Assembly (NCBI GenBank): GCA_900074725.1
Contig: LT598459.1
Coordinates: forward strand, 754,467 to 818,466
Length of the DNA stretch: 64,000 nucleotides
Reading direction: 5' to 3'
From: Lachancea dasiensis
Lineage: Eukaryota > Ascomycota > Saccharomycetes > Saccharomycetales > Saccharomycetaceae
Shown here: positions 32,101-40,560 of the stretch, piece after piece
Layout: each line of letters begins with the position of its first letter
How positions within the stretch are numbered: the first letter of the stretch is position 1
The notes under the pieces: model-generated
What the model was told of the DNA's origin: nothing
What the model saw: the letters and a program-made list of their open reading frames with translations, nothing else
Database searches by the model: none
Position numbers and translations under genes: made by a program

Positions 32101-33606
32101 CTGGTAACCAACAAAGGTAGGGAAATCCTGATGAATACCAGGCAGCTAGCCGAGAGCCTTGCTCTTTCTGTAATCTATGGTGACACGGATTCTGTCATGA
32201 TCGACACAGGCTCTGATAACTATAGCGAAGCTATAAAAATCGGGGAAAACTTCAAAAGACTAGTGAACGAACGCTATCGTCTATTGGAGATTGACATTGA
32301 TAACGTATTCCGAAAACTACTGCTACACGCCAAGAAAAAATACGCGGCCCTAACGGTTGTGTTTGATCAAAAAGGTGTTGAAGGAACTGCTTTAGAGGTT
32401 AAGGGCCTGGACATGAAACGTCGTGAGTTTTGCCCACTATCAAAAGAAGTGTCCATCCATGTTTTAAAAACTATTCTTTCTGACAAAGATCCTGAGACTG
32501 CTCTGTTAGATGTTTACGAATATCTTGAAGGTATCAAAGAGCAGGTTGAATCAAATACAATCCGCGTTGACAAGTATAAAATAAACACTAGGCTTTCCAA
32601 GGATCCCAAGGCATACCCTGGAGGCAAGAATATGCCTGCCGTCCAAGTGGCGCTTCGAATGCGTGAGGCAGGTCGCGTAGTCAAAGCAGGTAGCGTTATT
32701 ACATTTGTCATTACGAAACAAGATGGTTTAGATGACAGTGAAACCCCTCTTTCACCGGCAGAAAGAGCCAGGGTTCTGAACGAAGTTATGGTCAAGGACA
32801 ATAATCTGCGACCCGACCCCCAGTACTACCTGGAGAAGCAGATTTTCTCACCGGTCGAGAGACTCTTGGAACGTATTGAGAGTTTCGACATTGTTCGGTT
32901 GAGCCAATCGCTCGGGCTGGATAGCAGGAAATATATTAATCGTGCTGGTGCCAACGGGGAATTGAATGGCAGTAGCGGAGATAGCTTGCAACCTTTAGAG
33001 AGTGCAATATCGGATGAAGAACGCTTTAAAGACGTAGCTCCGCTGAACGTGAACTGCCCTAGCTGCAACCAGCAGTTTCCATTTGGAGGCATTGTTGCGT
33101 CTAAACGGTATCAAATATGCTACAACGGACTTCAATGTTCGCAATGTCATCATCAGTTTTCGCCTCTCCAATTGAGTTGTCAGCTCGAAAGAGCACTTCG
33201 CTCGCATATTTCGATGTACTACGCAGGCTATCTGAAATGCGACGACGGCACCTGTGGTATCATCACTAGACAGATTTCGGTGTTTGGGAAAAGGTGCTTA
33301 GGCGAAGACTGCATGGGTGTGATGAGCTATCGGTACACCGATAAGCAGCTCTACAATCAACTGCTATATTTCGAATCGCTTTTCGACGTTGATAAAAACA
33401 AAAAGGGACTTGTAAAGCCGCTTTATCGATCGGAACACCCAGATGCCCCGGATGCCGCACTCCCGGCCTCTCAAATAATGGCATTGGGGGAGCAGAATCG
33501 TGAGCTTTTCCAAACCATGGAGTCGGTTGTCCATAAGTACCTAAAGAACTGTGCTCGTCGCTACGTTGATATGGGTACAATATTCGATTTCATGATTGCA
33601 GATTGA
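29167..33606 (+). CDS. POL1: DNA polymerase alpha catalytic subunit
   Basis: A 1479-residue B-family polymerase (S. cerevisiae 1468). The charged N-terminal 350 residues are variable, with the Ctf4-type region DDFDDILQDFD. A degenerate exonuclease-like domain follows, then the polymerase motifs: A (DFNSLYPSII), B (KLTANSMYGCLG) and C (YGDTDSVMI). The C-terminal domain has two zinc modules (CPSCNQQF ... CSQC and CDDGTCG ... CLGEDC) that bind the B subunit Pol12. With primase it starts Okazaki fragments. ATG at 29167. Confidence 0.97.
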   Translation: MGSVSKLEALKRLQRARQDKSSSKELYEDEHIAEDDKVYDLIDENEFRNRKRQEMLRDDFVVDDDGVGYVDRGVDEWDDRYRDSAYSSGEEDDLDDRHRSFRRGTGVSKNGRKHGNGIGKETIDDMISLQNSKSAKRTAAPAKTVKKFSADDFDDILQDFDDKPLHTVMPLPKRTSNDTLSATPLVKRIAPEPLKSAPTVKRVKIDGEGADNLNGLSPLQVMNVRPDLADDAALQAMIAEVQNSPTIVKNRSMATSSIDQNMSRNSDQKEDELNKRVEEDDSDDDEIMINRRTIKTAAAAKRVNFNTSSNSPSSPFVTAPGTPTTSQTSIESRPSSALSFGQKFSREAIVDSGTNAFKFFWLDYTEVDNSLLLFGKAWTKQKKLVSAMVQIKNLSRELFFLPRDGKTATEVHEEIVPLLLEKYGLDTIRAKPETKKYAFELPGVPHESEYLKVLLPYNTPKSKNVVIPSDLEGETFHHVFGGNGHIFENFVVQRKVMGPCWLEIKDGDFSALSNSSHCSVEVQVSKPIHVTPLVEKQVPDLNCLALSVQTVMNPKENKQELVSITLAHFENLAQDLPIPEDLAPNDTITLIRPPTGSSFPTGLMHLGNKAMQGQLRLLNNEKALLSCFCAMMKSSDPDVIIGHRLENTALDIIAHRCFELKIPMFSCLGRRARKVWPDKFGRNPSMNQFYIRDLFAGRLLCDISNEMGQSLTPKCQSWDLPEMYQVTCQKEHRALEVNYQNLQYQNDVNSMILALQENVTNALISAEVAFRIQILSLTKQLTTLAGNAWSQTLGGTRAGRNEYILLHEFSKNNYIVPDKETRQARNQRQQRIREEAGDDGGEDMQVSSKKAKYQGGLVFEPEKGLHKNYVLVMDFNSLYPSIIQEFNICFTTVERDPNNIEQLPNVPDSSRKQGVLPRLLANLVERRREVKKLLKSETDPHKRVQCDIRQQALKLTANSMYGCLGYVNSRFYAKPLAMLVTNKGREILMNTRQLAESLALSVIYGDTDSVMIDTGSDNYSEAIKIGENFKRLVNERYRLLEIDIDNVFRKLLLHAKKKYAALTVVFDQKGVEGTALEVKGLDMKRREFCPLSKEVSIHVLKTILSDKDPETALLDVYEYLEGIKEQVESNTIRVDKYKINTRLSKDPKAYPGGKNMPAVQVALRMREAGRVVKAGSVITFVITKQDGLDDSETPLSPAERARVLNEVMVKDNNLRPDPQYYLEKQIFSPVERLLERIESFDIVRLSQSLGLDSRKYINRAGANGELNGSSGDSLQPLESAISDEERFKDVAPLNVNCPSCNQQFPFGGIVASKRYQICYNGLQCSQCHHQFSPLQLSCQLERALRSHISMYYAGYLKCDDGTCGIITRQISVFGKRCLGEDCMGVMSYRYTDKQLYNQLLYFESLFDVDKNKKGLVKPLYRSEHPDAPDAALPASQIMALGEQNRELFQTMESVVHKYLKNCARRYVDMGTIFDFMIAD

Positions 33607-33710
33607 TATTGAGCAAGAAAGCGGAACGAACGTTGTTGCCTTTCAATAAAAGATACAAAAAGAACCAAGTGACCTAAATACATGTGAGAGGCGCTTGCCC
33701 GCCCAATTGT

Positions 33711-34166
33711 TCACTCACCAATATCCTCAAACCAATCCTGGGGCCTTTCGTCGATAAATTTCTTCATGATCGCTTTGCATTTAGCGTCATCCATGACCCG
33801 AACCTCGCGGCCCCTTTCCGTTAGGTAGCGTTCGCCATCCCCTTTGAAGTTGACGTTCTCTCCTATCACACACCGAGGGATTCCATACATCAGAATCGCT
33901 CCCGTACACATATCGCAGGGCGAAAGTGTGGTGTACAGCGTGCAGTCCTTGTACACAGATCCCTTCATGCGTCCGCAATTTTCCAAAGTAGAAATTTCAC
34001 CGTGCAGTGTCGCACTGTCTTTTTGGAACCGCATGTTGTGGCCGGAACCGAGAATTTTCCCGTCTTTGTCGATTAAACAGCCTCCGATGGGCACACCGCC
34101 CTCCTCGTAGCCCTTGATGGCCTCTTGGTAGGCTATTTTCAAACCCAGATCGTCCCACTTTTCCAT
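33711..34166 (-). CDS. FCY1: Cytosine deaminase
   Basis: A 151-residue zinc-dependent deaminase that converts cytosine to uracil in pyrimidine salvage. The catalytic motif HGE (His55, Glu57) and PCDMC (Cys84, Cys87) are intact. The C-terminus DERPQDWFEDIGE matches S. cerevisiae Fcy1 almost residue for residue. Start is the ATG at 34166 (MEKWDDLG); the frame is open further upstream but without ATG. In S. cerevisiae FCY1 is YPR062W, not between POL1 and AVT4, so this gene is out of the ancestral series on one side. Confidence 0.97.
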   Translation of the reverse strand: MEKWDDLGLKIAYQEAIKGYEEGGVPIGGCLIDKDGKILGSGHNMRFQKDSATLHGEISTLENCGRMKGSVYKDCTLYTTLSPCDMCTGAILMYGIPRCVIGENVNFKGDGERYLTERGREVRVMDDAKCKAIMKKFIDERPQDWFEDIGE

Positions 34167-35022
34167 TGGATGCTCGATTACACAAGAATTGCTGGGCAGA
34201 GTAAGTGTGGAAGAGCCAGAACATGTCCCAACCGGGCCCCGCCCAACTGTAGGATTTTTGATCACTTGGATTGTCGTGTTGTGGGCCAAATCACGTGAGT
34301 GTCACTTGCATATTTTCGTGTCACCGCCAGCGTCGCTGGACCAGAATGCTAGCTATGATTCACACCTAGCACCACCCATTTGTGTGATCAAAGAGCACCA
34401 CAATTCAGTCGCAACGCGAGTGCTTCCCTCCCTCCAAGTTTTGCTGTGCAGTAAAAAATGTCAGCGCCGGCGACGGAGTAATACAAAGTGATCTCAGCAC
34501 CTTACTTTTCGCGGACGAGCTTGAGAACGTCGTTCCTCTGGGAAGTTGCCCGTCGCTTGCGCTCAGACAACCATATTAGTTTTTAAAGGACACCTACCAG
34601 GTCATCCTAACTCCTCGCCTCTTTTTTCCCACGTTTGTTAGCCTTCATTCGAACAATTACCAACTAATAAATCCGCTGTCGTCAAAACCCAGTGGTTAAG
34701 TCTAATCTATGTACTTCGCTCCCAGGCAACTCCTCCATAACCTTACATTAATAAGCTTCTCAAGCAAATACACACATGGTATGTCGCCAGCCCTAACTGA
34801 AGTGGTGTCAGATCTCCCTTCCCCCACTCCTTGTACGGCTTAATTAGTATCAGCACTTTTTTAGCTAATCACCGATAGATAAAATGATATCCAAAATATT
34901 CATGCTTTCAATTGGCGAAGGGAAACTGATCTTATCCCTGCTACTTGAATCGTGGTTCCTTTCAACCTTGAGTGCGGTTAGGACATCGCTGTTAAGGATC
35001 TGCGGATACTGTAAGTGCTGAA
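34167..35022. other. FCY1-AVT4 divergent intergenic region
   Basis: An 856-bp divergent spacer. ATCACGTG with its palindromic CACGTG core (34292-34297) lies 126 bp before the FCY1 ATG and is a Cbf1-type site. It is not followed by a recognisable CDEIII, so it is not a centromere. No gene is seen. Confidence 0.45.
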
Positions 35023-37215
35023 ATGGGGTCGAGCTCTAAAAACTCCAGCCAAGTTGGCAGTTTGTCGACCAATATCAACATCCCAGAACAACAATACAAT
35101 CGAAGGAGGCATTCTATCTTGCTCTTATCCGAATCAGTAGCCAGCAGGAGGTCGTCAAAAAATGGTCGGGAGCTGGGAAGAAGTGTGAAAGCGATGGCGA
35201 TGAACAGCCTGGGAGAGAGTCCCCAGCATGTTGGAAGCGTGGACTCCAGGGTATTTATCGATGCGGGATCGCCCAATTTCAAGACCACAAAACAGGACCA
35301 GCGCGAGGATATCATCAACAGTCTGCGCACCAACTACCTCAACGACTACATGGCAACGAAAAAAAATGGCGCCGGCAATGGCGCCGGCAGATTGTCCAAC
35401 GAGCACAATAGGCCGTTGGAGGACCAGGCGGAGGAGCCAGTGGAGTTTGGGATCCCAGAACGGGACCTGAACCTCGAGAGCCAAGGCGGCCACATCACCC
35501 GAGAACTTTACCGCATGACCTCGCCCAACCGTGGGCTAAAAAGAACACACTCCACCGGAGATCTCAAGATACAGGAGGATTCGCATCGAAGCGAGGCCTC
35601 TGCCAGCGCGTTGAAGGTGCCCGGTGGGTTCCGGCGCGAGTATATCGTCCAGAAACACAAGTCTGGCCGAGACACGGCCACGTCGTCCGCGAGCGAGTCG
35701 GCCACATTCACCTCTGATTTTGAGTCGCAGAACTCAGACGCCAATAACCTGGAAAAAGTGCCGTTCCTGACCAGAAATTTCCTTGAGTTTCTGTACGTAT
35801 ATGGCCATTTTGCCGGCGAGTCGTTTGAAGAGGATTTCTATCCGGAGCAAGAAGTGGGACGGCACGAACCCAACGAGAGAAGCCCGCTGCTAGCAAGATC
35901 CGAAGGTGAAACTGGGAAAAAGGTCCTCATTCCCAAATCCGCCAAGGGAACCACGTCCACCACCAAGGCTTTCCTGCTGATGATCAAGTCGTTTATCGGC
36001 ACGGGGGTGCTCTTCCTTCCCGCAGCATTTGAAAATGGTGGGTTACTGTTTTCGGTAGTTATGCTCACCATTTTTGGGGTCTACTCGTACTGGTGTTACT
36101 ACATTTTGACCAAGTCCAAGGTGGCCACCAAAGTCTCGTCGTTTGGTGACATCGGATTGAATCTTTACGGCCCCTGGATGAAGTTTATCATCTTGATGTC
36201 GTTGGTGCTAACACAGCTTGGCTTTTCCGGGGCCTATGTGATCTTCACGGCGAAGAATCTGCTGGCGTTCATCGAAAACGTGTTCCACTGGCGCGACGTG
36301 TCGCTCATACACCTGCTAGTGTTGCAGCTACTGATTTTTGTGCCTCTGTCATTCATTAGAAACATTTCCAAGCTGTCACTGCCCTCGTTGGCGGCCAATG
36401 TTTTTGTCATGAGCGGCATCTTCATCGTGATCTTGTTAACCGGCAAGCATCTGCTTTTTGATCTCGGGTGCCAGCCGGCTGAAGGCATCATCTTCGGGTT
36501 CAACCCCAAGCGGTGGACTTTGTTTGCAGGGACGGCGATCTTTGCGTTTGAAGGCATTGGGCTGATCATCCCGGTGCAGAGTTCCATGAAACACCCGGAA
36601 AAGTTTCCCCTGGTGTTGGCGATGGTAATCGTCACCTCAACCGTGCTATTTGTGTCAGTAGCGACGCTCGGGTATCTCAGCTACGGCAGCAACGTCCAGA
36701 CGGTGATCTTGTTGAACCTACCTCAGGATAGCATCTTGGTGAATTTGATTCAGTTTTTCTACAGTTTGGCCATCTTACTGTCCACTCCCTTGCAATTGTT
36801 TCCAGCCATTGCCATCGTGGAAAGCAAAGTCTTCCCCAAATTCACCAAGATCTACGTGAAACGGCGCCAGGATGAGGCCGATCACGTCCAGTACAGACCC
36901 AACTCGGGCAAACTGGACTGGCGTGTCAAGTGGTTGAAAAACTCCGTGCGCTCATTGATCGTGGCCTTTACTGTACTGGCAGCATATTTCGGAGCTGATA
37001 ATCTCGACACTTTTGTCTCCATCGTCGGGTCCTTTGCCTGCATCCCATTGGTTTACATTTATCCACCCATGTTGCACCTAAGAGGTTGCAGCAAGCCTGC
37101 GTGTCAAGACGCTAAGACTGTGTGGCAAAAGAGCCCCGTGTATTTGGACTACGCGTTGATCGTGCTAGGGTCCGTTGGAATGGTGTACACGTCTTACCAA
37201 AGTTTGATGGGCTAA
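35023..37215 (+). CDS. AVT4: Vacuolar amino acid exporter Avt4
   Basis: A 730-residue amino acid/auxin permease family (SLC36-like) transporter. A long hydrophilic N-terminus of about 300 residues, Ser-rich and charged, precedes ten or eleven membrane segments starting at KAFLLMIKSFIGTGVLFLPAAF, the family signature. S. cerevisiae Avt4 (713) exports neutral and basic amino acids from the vacuole. Avt3 is the close paralogue. The position between POL1 and MIC27 (YNL100W) identifies this as AVT4 (YNL101W). ATG at 35023. Confidence 0.92.
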   Translation: MGSSSKNSSQVGSLSTNINIPEQQYNRRRHSILLLSESVASRRSSKNGRELGRSVKAMAMNSLGESPQHVGSVDSRVFIDAGSPNFKTTKQDQREDIINSLRTNYLNDYMATKKNGAGNGAGRLSNEHNRPLEDQAEEPVEFGIPERDLNLESQGGHITRELYRMTSPNRGLKRTHSTGDLKIQEDSHRSEASASALKVPGGFRREYIVQKHKSGRDTATSSASESATFTSDFESQNSDANNLEKVPFLTRNFLEFLYVYGHFAGESFEEDFYPEQEVGRHEPNERSPLLARSEGETGKKVLIPKSAKGTTSTTKAFLLMIKSFIGTGVLFLPAAFENGGLLFSVVMLTIFGVYSYWCYYILTKSKVATKVSSFGDIGLNLYGPWMKFIILMSLVLTQLGFSGAYVIFTAKNLLAFIENVFHWRDVSLIHLLVLQLLIFVPLSFIRNISKLSLPSLAANVFVMSGIFIVILLTGKHLLFDLGCQPAEGIIFGFNPKRWTLFAGTAIFAFEGIGLIIPVQSSMKHPEKFPLVLAMVIVTSTVLFVSVATLGYLSYGSNVQTVILLNLPQDSILVNLIQFFYSLAILLSTPLQLFPAIAIVESKVFPKFTKIYVKRRQDEADHVQYRPNSGKLDWRVKWLKNSVRSLIVAFTVLAAYFGADNLDTFVSIVGSFACIPLVYIYPPMLHLRGCSKPACQDAKTVWQKSPVYLDYALIVLGSVGMVYTSYQSLMG

Positions 37216-37502
37216 GAGACGAAGTGATAATAGGATAAAACATACTCCAAAGGCCCCTGACAGGAAGGAAAACCGGCACAAAACTCGATATACAGAATAA
37301 ATACTAGATACATTTTAACCACATCGCATTTGAACACACGCACGGTGGCTTAATGGCCCTTTATGAATTTCGTGTCGTTCTGTGTCGAAATTTCCAAGCG
37401 GGCCCGTAGAATATTAAATTGACTTACCATTGAGTGAACTTGACTGGCAACAACCACGGAGCCACATAGCGGTACACATAGCGCACGCCAAAGCGTATCA
37501 GA

Positions 37503-38168
37503 ATGTCGCGAAACTTTTACCAGGATGCAGATGCCAAGGCGCAGGCACCGCTGGTGCCAGACGTGGCCACTCCCACGGATCTATCGACCACGACGCTGTC
37601 AACTGGGAACCAGATCTACGATTCCGAGGCTCTACACAACTGGTTTGGCCACTGGAGAGGGTTCGCGGTGAACAAATACCACGTCTACAAGGCGGAATGG
37701 GAGACGCAGAAGAGTGCGGCGGCGAACGAGTGGCAGAGTGCCAAAGATTACTCTGCGAAGAACATAGCCACGGATAGATACGAAACCGAGGAATTGATGG
37801 TTCCAGCCGGCATACTTGCCTTGGGAGCGTTCTTCACCGGCCGTGTGCTCACCAACCGCCGCAACTGGCAGCGAGTGGGCGGGGCGCGCATTTTGACTAG
37901 TTTCCCAAGCCGATTGGTGGTTCCTTGGGCGCTCGCGGCCACAGTGGTGTCACAGTTGTTGCCAGCGACGTGGTCGAACGCGGTGCGGGCATTGGAGCGA
38001 GACGTGTTGCCCGAGCCCTGGGTTCACCAGTACCACGCGGCCTGGGAGCACCTGCACTCGCGCGGGTTCCGCACCAGGTGGGACGATGTGGAACGCACCG
38101 TGGATGCGTCCTTACAACGGGGCATTCGTGGCGTGCGGGAGTACGTAGTGGAGCAAATGGGGTGGTAG
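37503..38168 (+). CDS. MIC27: MICOS subunit Mic27
   Basis: A 221-residue apolipoprotein-O-family protein (S. cerevisiae 234). The conserved N-terminal part has IYDSEALHNWFGHWRGF; a membrane segment follows (MVPAGILALGAFFTGRVL, about 100-117) and a second hydrophobic stretch (LVVPWALAATVVSQLLP). The C-terminus is amphipathic. It helps form crista junctions in the mitochondrial inner membrane. ATG at 37503. It marks the left side of the GC-rich island. Confidence 0.88.
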   Translation: MSRNFYQDADAKAQAPLVPDVATPTDLSTTTLSTGNQIYDSEALHNWFGHWRGFAVNKYHVYKAEWETQKSAAANEWQSAKDYSAKNIATDRYETEELMVPAGILALGAFFTGRVLTNRRNWQRVGGARILTSFPSRLVVPWALAATVVSQLLPATWSNAVRALERDVLPEPWVHQYHAAWEHLHSRGFRTRWDDVERTVDASLQRGIRGVREYVVEQMGW

Positions 38169-38225
38169 GAAGTACAGCGAGTAAGCATTATAAGCACGTA
38201 TATACACATACTGTCGCAAGATATT

Positions 38226-38846
38226 TTAGTAGTTGCCGTGTCGGTAGTGATACTGAGATGGGGGAGGCTCGTCCGCCGGGAAACCGTCCGCGTCGCGGGG
38301 GTACGGGGTCGTGGTGAGTCGCGGGTGGTATACAGACATGTTGTAGTGCTCGGCAGGTTTGCTGGCCGGGAGGCGGTCGTCGCGTTGGAGACGCTGGGCC
38401 TCGAGGTCAAAGTCCTGTTCGATCTCCTCAACGCTGTGCGATTCTTGGTAGTAGGCAGCGGGCTGGCTTGTGGGCGCGGCAATGGGCTGGTAAACCACCA
38501 TGGGGGGCACTTGGCCCGGCGGTGCGACAGGTCCCGTCGACGCTGCCGTCTGCACGGGCGCCCGTGGTGTGCGCGACCGACAGCAGCACCAACAGCAGAA
38601 CTCGCCGAACCCGGACGCCCCGCGCACGAAGCATCGCAGCAGCGAGCCCACGATCCATATCGCGACCACGCAGGCCACGACGATGCCCACGATCGCCACG
38701 ATCTTGCACGTCTTGTTGTCCATACATGTGTCCCAGGACTTGAAGCTGTCTGCGGTGGAGCGGGCGTCCTGGACGAAGGAGCGTGGGGCGAGGGAGCGCG
38801 GTGGCAGGGAGCGCAGCGCACAGGCGAGTGCGGTTGACGGGGCCAT
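38226..38846 (-). CDS. PIN2: Pin2-like single-pass plasma membrane protein
   Basis: A 206-residue protein. The hallmark is SFKSWDTCMDNKTCK directly before one transmembrane segment (IVAIVGIVVACVVAIWIVGSL, read as adjoining parts), then a Cys-rich FCCWCCC juxtamembrane stretch, a probable palmitoylation site. The cytosolic tail is Pro/Tyr/Gln-rich with an acidic EEIEQDFDLEAQR block, as in S. cerevisiae Pin2 (YOR104W). Pin2 traffics to the plasma membrane via exomer, and its tail is prion-inducing when overexpressed. Start is the ATG at 38846; no ATG occurs further upstream in the open frame. Confidence 0.85.
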   Translation of the reverse strand: MAPSTALACALRSLPPRSLAPRSFVQDARSTADSFKSWDTCMDNKTCKIVAIVGIVVACVVAIWIVGSLLRCFVRGASGFGEFCCWCCCRSRTPRAPVQTAASTGPVAPPGQVPPMVVYQPIAAPTSQPAAYYQESHSVEEIEQDFDLEAQRLQRDDRLPASKPAEHYNMSVYHPRLTTTPYPRDADGFPADEPPPSQYHYRHGNY

Positions 38847-39077
38847 TGTTGTCGTTGGGTGGTGGTGGTGGTGGTGGTAGTGAAGAGGGGGGGACAGGTT
38901 AGTTTTTTCCGAGGCGGAGCGCAGGCCCACGACGCGGGAGCGAGTGCGCAGGGGCGACGGCGATTGCGAGGGCAAGGTAGCCAGAGTCGCCGGTGGTCAG
39001 CGTCGCCGGTGGTCAGCGTCGATGGTGTAGCCCTCGGCACTACACCGGTTCAGTTCTCCGGCCTCCAACCCGCAGCC

Positions 39078-39689
39078 TCACGTCCTCGCCAGCCACCGCG
39101 GCGCGCGCTCCTGGTCGATCGCCACCAGTCGCGTGTCGAAGGCCTCGATCAACAGCTCCACCAGGATCCGCCCGCCGCGACTGCCCGTGAACCGACGATA
39201 CTCCTCCGACACCGACGCCAGGTTCCACCCCATGATCCGCCGCAAGCACCCGATCACCGTGCCCGTGCGGTGCCGCCCCATCCCGCAGCACACCAGCAGC
39301 GGGTAGTTGTCCGCGTTGACTATCGTCTGGAGCGCGGCGATGATGCTGTGCTCGGTGAGCCCGTCCCATGGGTTGTCGTCCTCGCCGCCGTCCGGGTTTA
39401 TGGTCGCGAACTGGAGCTGGATGGAGTGGGCGTCGCAGAACTCGAGGAGCGTGTCCTGGGGCTCTTCGTTGGCGAGCCAGATGATGGTCTTGAGCCGGAG
39501 GTCCAGCAAGAACGGGAAGTTGACCGGTGAAGGCTGGCCCGACCGATACAGGTACCGCTCCACAGGGCAGAAGTTGAGCGGCGGGACAATGCGGCGGGCG
39601 GGCGCGTGCGCGACGCGCACGCGCTGCGTGCCGAGTTCAGTTTCCTCGTTGACGTAGATGTGGTCGTCGTCCTCGTCGGGTTCGGCCAT
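39078..39689 (-). CDS. OCA1: Putative tyrosine phosphatase Oca1
   Basis: A 203-residue member of the plant-and-fungi atypical dual-specificity phosphatase family (Siw14/Oca). The P-loop CGMGRHRTG keeps the CX5R signature; WLANEEPQD and [15 protein letters not shown] are family blocks. Oca1 acts with Oca2-6 in oxidant-induced arrest, and the family is linked to inositol pyrophosphate hydrolysis. Start is the ATG at 39689 ([16 protein letters not shown]). The place next to PIN2 and OST2 fits YNL099C. Confidence 0.92.
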   Translation of the reverse strand: MAEPDEDDDHIYVNEETELGTQRVRVAHAPARRIVPPLNFCPVERYLYRSGQPSPVNFPFLLDLRLKTIIWLANEEPQDTLLEFCDAHSIQLQFATINPDGGEDDNPWDGLTEHSIIAALQTIVNADNYPLLVCCGMGRHRTGTVIGCLRRIMGWNLASVSEEYRRFTGSRGGRILVELLIEAFDTRLVAIDQERAPRWLART

Positions 39690-40006
39690 GGCGCGGGAGG
39701 GCGAGTGCGAGTGCGAGGGCGAGAGGCGTGTGAAGTCCGAGAGTGAGCGAAGCACAGAGCGTCCGAGTGTTGAGCGGGTGGGCGCGTACTTGAGCTCCAA
39801 GGCGTGTGCTGGGTCGACCAAACGTGTGCGTGCTGGGGGAGAGCCCGGTTGTCGACCTGCCTGCCACCTGTCACCGCCCTCACGTTGTCGAGATCCCGTC
39901 GTCCATGTGGGCGCCGACCCGTGAAAAACTAAACACCACCATGACAACTACCAACCACACACACAGCTGAAGCCAGCTCTCTTGTGTCCCTCGGTTGTGT
40001 AAGGCC
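39690..40006. promoter_or_regulatory. Divergent OCA1-OST2 promoter
   Basis: A 317-bp bidirectional promoter, GC-rich, with repeats of GCGAGTGCGAGTGCGAG near 39700. No standard TATA is recognised. Confidence 0.5.
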
Positions 40007-40399
40007 ATGTCCAAGTCCTCGGTGTCGAGCGTGTCGGCGGCGAGCGCCTCGGTGGCGAGCTCGTCGTCCAAGTTTGCAGAAACGTTTTCCGCGGCGTGGG
40101 CCGCGTACCGCGACCAGGTCGGCGCGGACCCGCGATTGAAGCTGGTGGACGCACTGCTGGCGTTCCTGGTGGTGGTGGGCGTCGCGCAGTTTGGGTTCGT
40201 GTGCGCGGTGCGCGACAGTTTCCCGTTGAACGCGTTTCTGGCCGGGTTCAGCGCGTGTGTGGGCCAGTTCGTGCTGGCGGTGAGTCTGCGGATGCAGTGG
40301 GTGGAGAGCTTTGCGGGCATCCGCAAGGAGCGCGCGTTCATGGAGTTTGTCGGCGGGAGCCTGGTGCTGCACTTTGTGTGCTTGCACTTTGTGAACTAG
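40007..40399 (+). CDS. OST2: Oligosaccharyltransferase subunit Ost2 (DAD1)
   Basis: A 130-residue protein, the same length as S. cerevisiae Ost2. The Ser-rich N-terminus is followed by three membrane segments: LVDALLAFLVVVGVAQFGF, FLAGFSACVGQFVLAVSL and the C-terminal EFVGGSLVLHFVCLHFVN, the last being the DAD1 hallmark. It belongs to the ER complex that transfers the core glycan to Asn. ATG at 40007. It converges with RAS across a 22-bp tandem array. Confidence 0.96.
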   Translation: MSKSSVSSVSAASASVASSSSKFAETFSAAWAAYRDQVGADPRLKLVDALLAFLVVVGVAQFGFVCAVRDSFPLNAFLAGFSACVGQFVLAVSLRMQWVESFAGIRKERAFMEFVGGSLVLHFVCLHFVN

Positions 40400-40407
40400 C
40401 GGGCCGC

Positions 40408-40517
40408 GCCAGCGTGCTCCCGGCCCGTCGCCAGCGTGCTCCCGGCCCGTCGCCAGCGTGCTCCCGGCCCGTCGCCAGCGTGCTCCCGGCCCGTCGCCAG
40501 CGTGCTCCCGGCCCGTC
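40408..40517. repeat. Tandem repeat, 5 x 22 bp
   Basis: Five identical 22-bp units, each starting GCCAGCGTGCTC and ending CCCGTC, fill the spacer between the convergent OST2 and RAS stops. No divergence between units is visible, so the array looks recent or homogenised. Confidence 0.97.
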
Positions 40518-40560
40518 GCCTGCTCGTTGTCTGCTCGTCGTTTTCATCTACATACCTATG

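Noticed and set aside
34292-34297. Centromere (CDEI-like ATCACGTG)
   Set aside because: No AT-rich CDEII block followed by a TTTCCGAA-type CDEIII. Other CACGTG sites (25908, 42773) likewise lack it.
38024-39040. 338-codon minus-strand frame over MIC27 3' end and PIN2
   Set aside because: Pro/Arg/Thr-rich reading of GC-rich sequence, opening at a non-ATG codon. PIN2 in another frame has conserved motifs.
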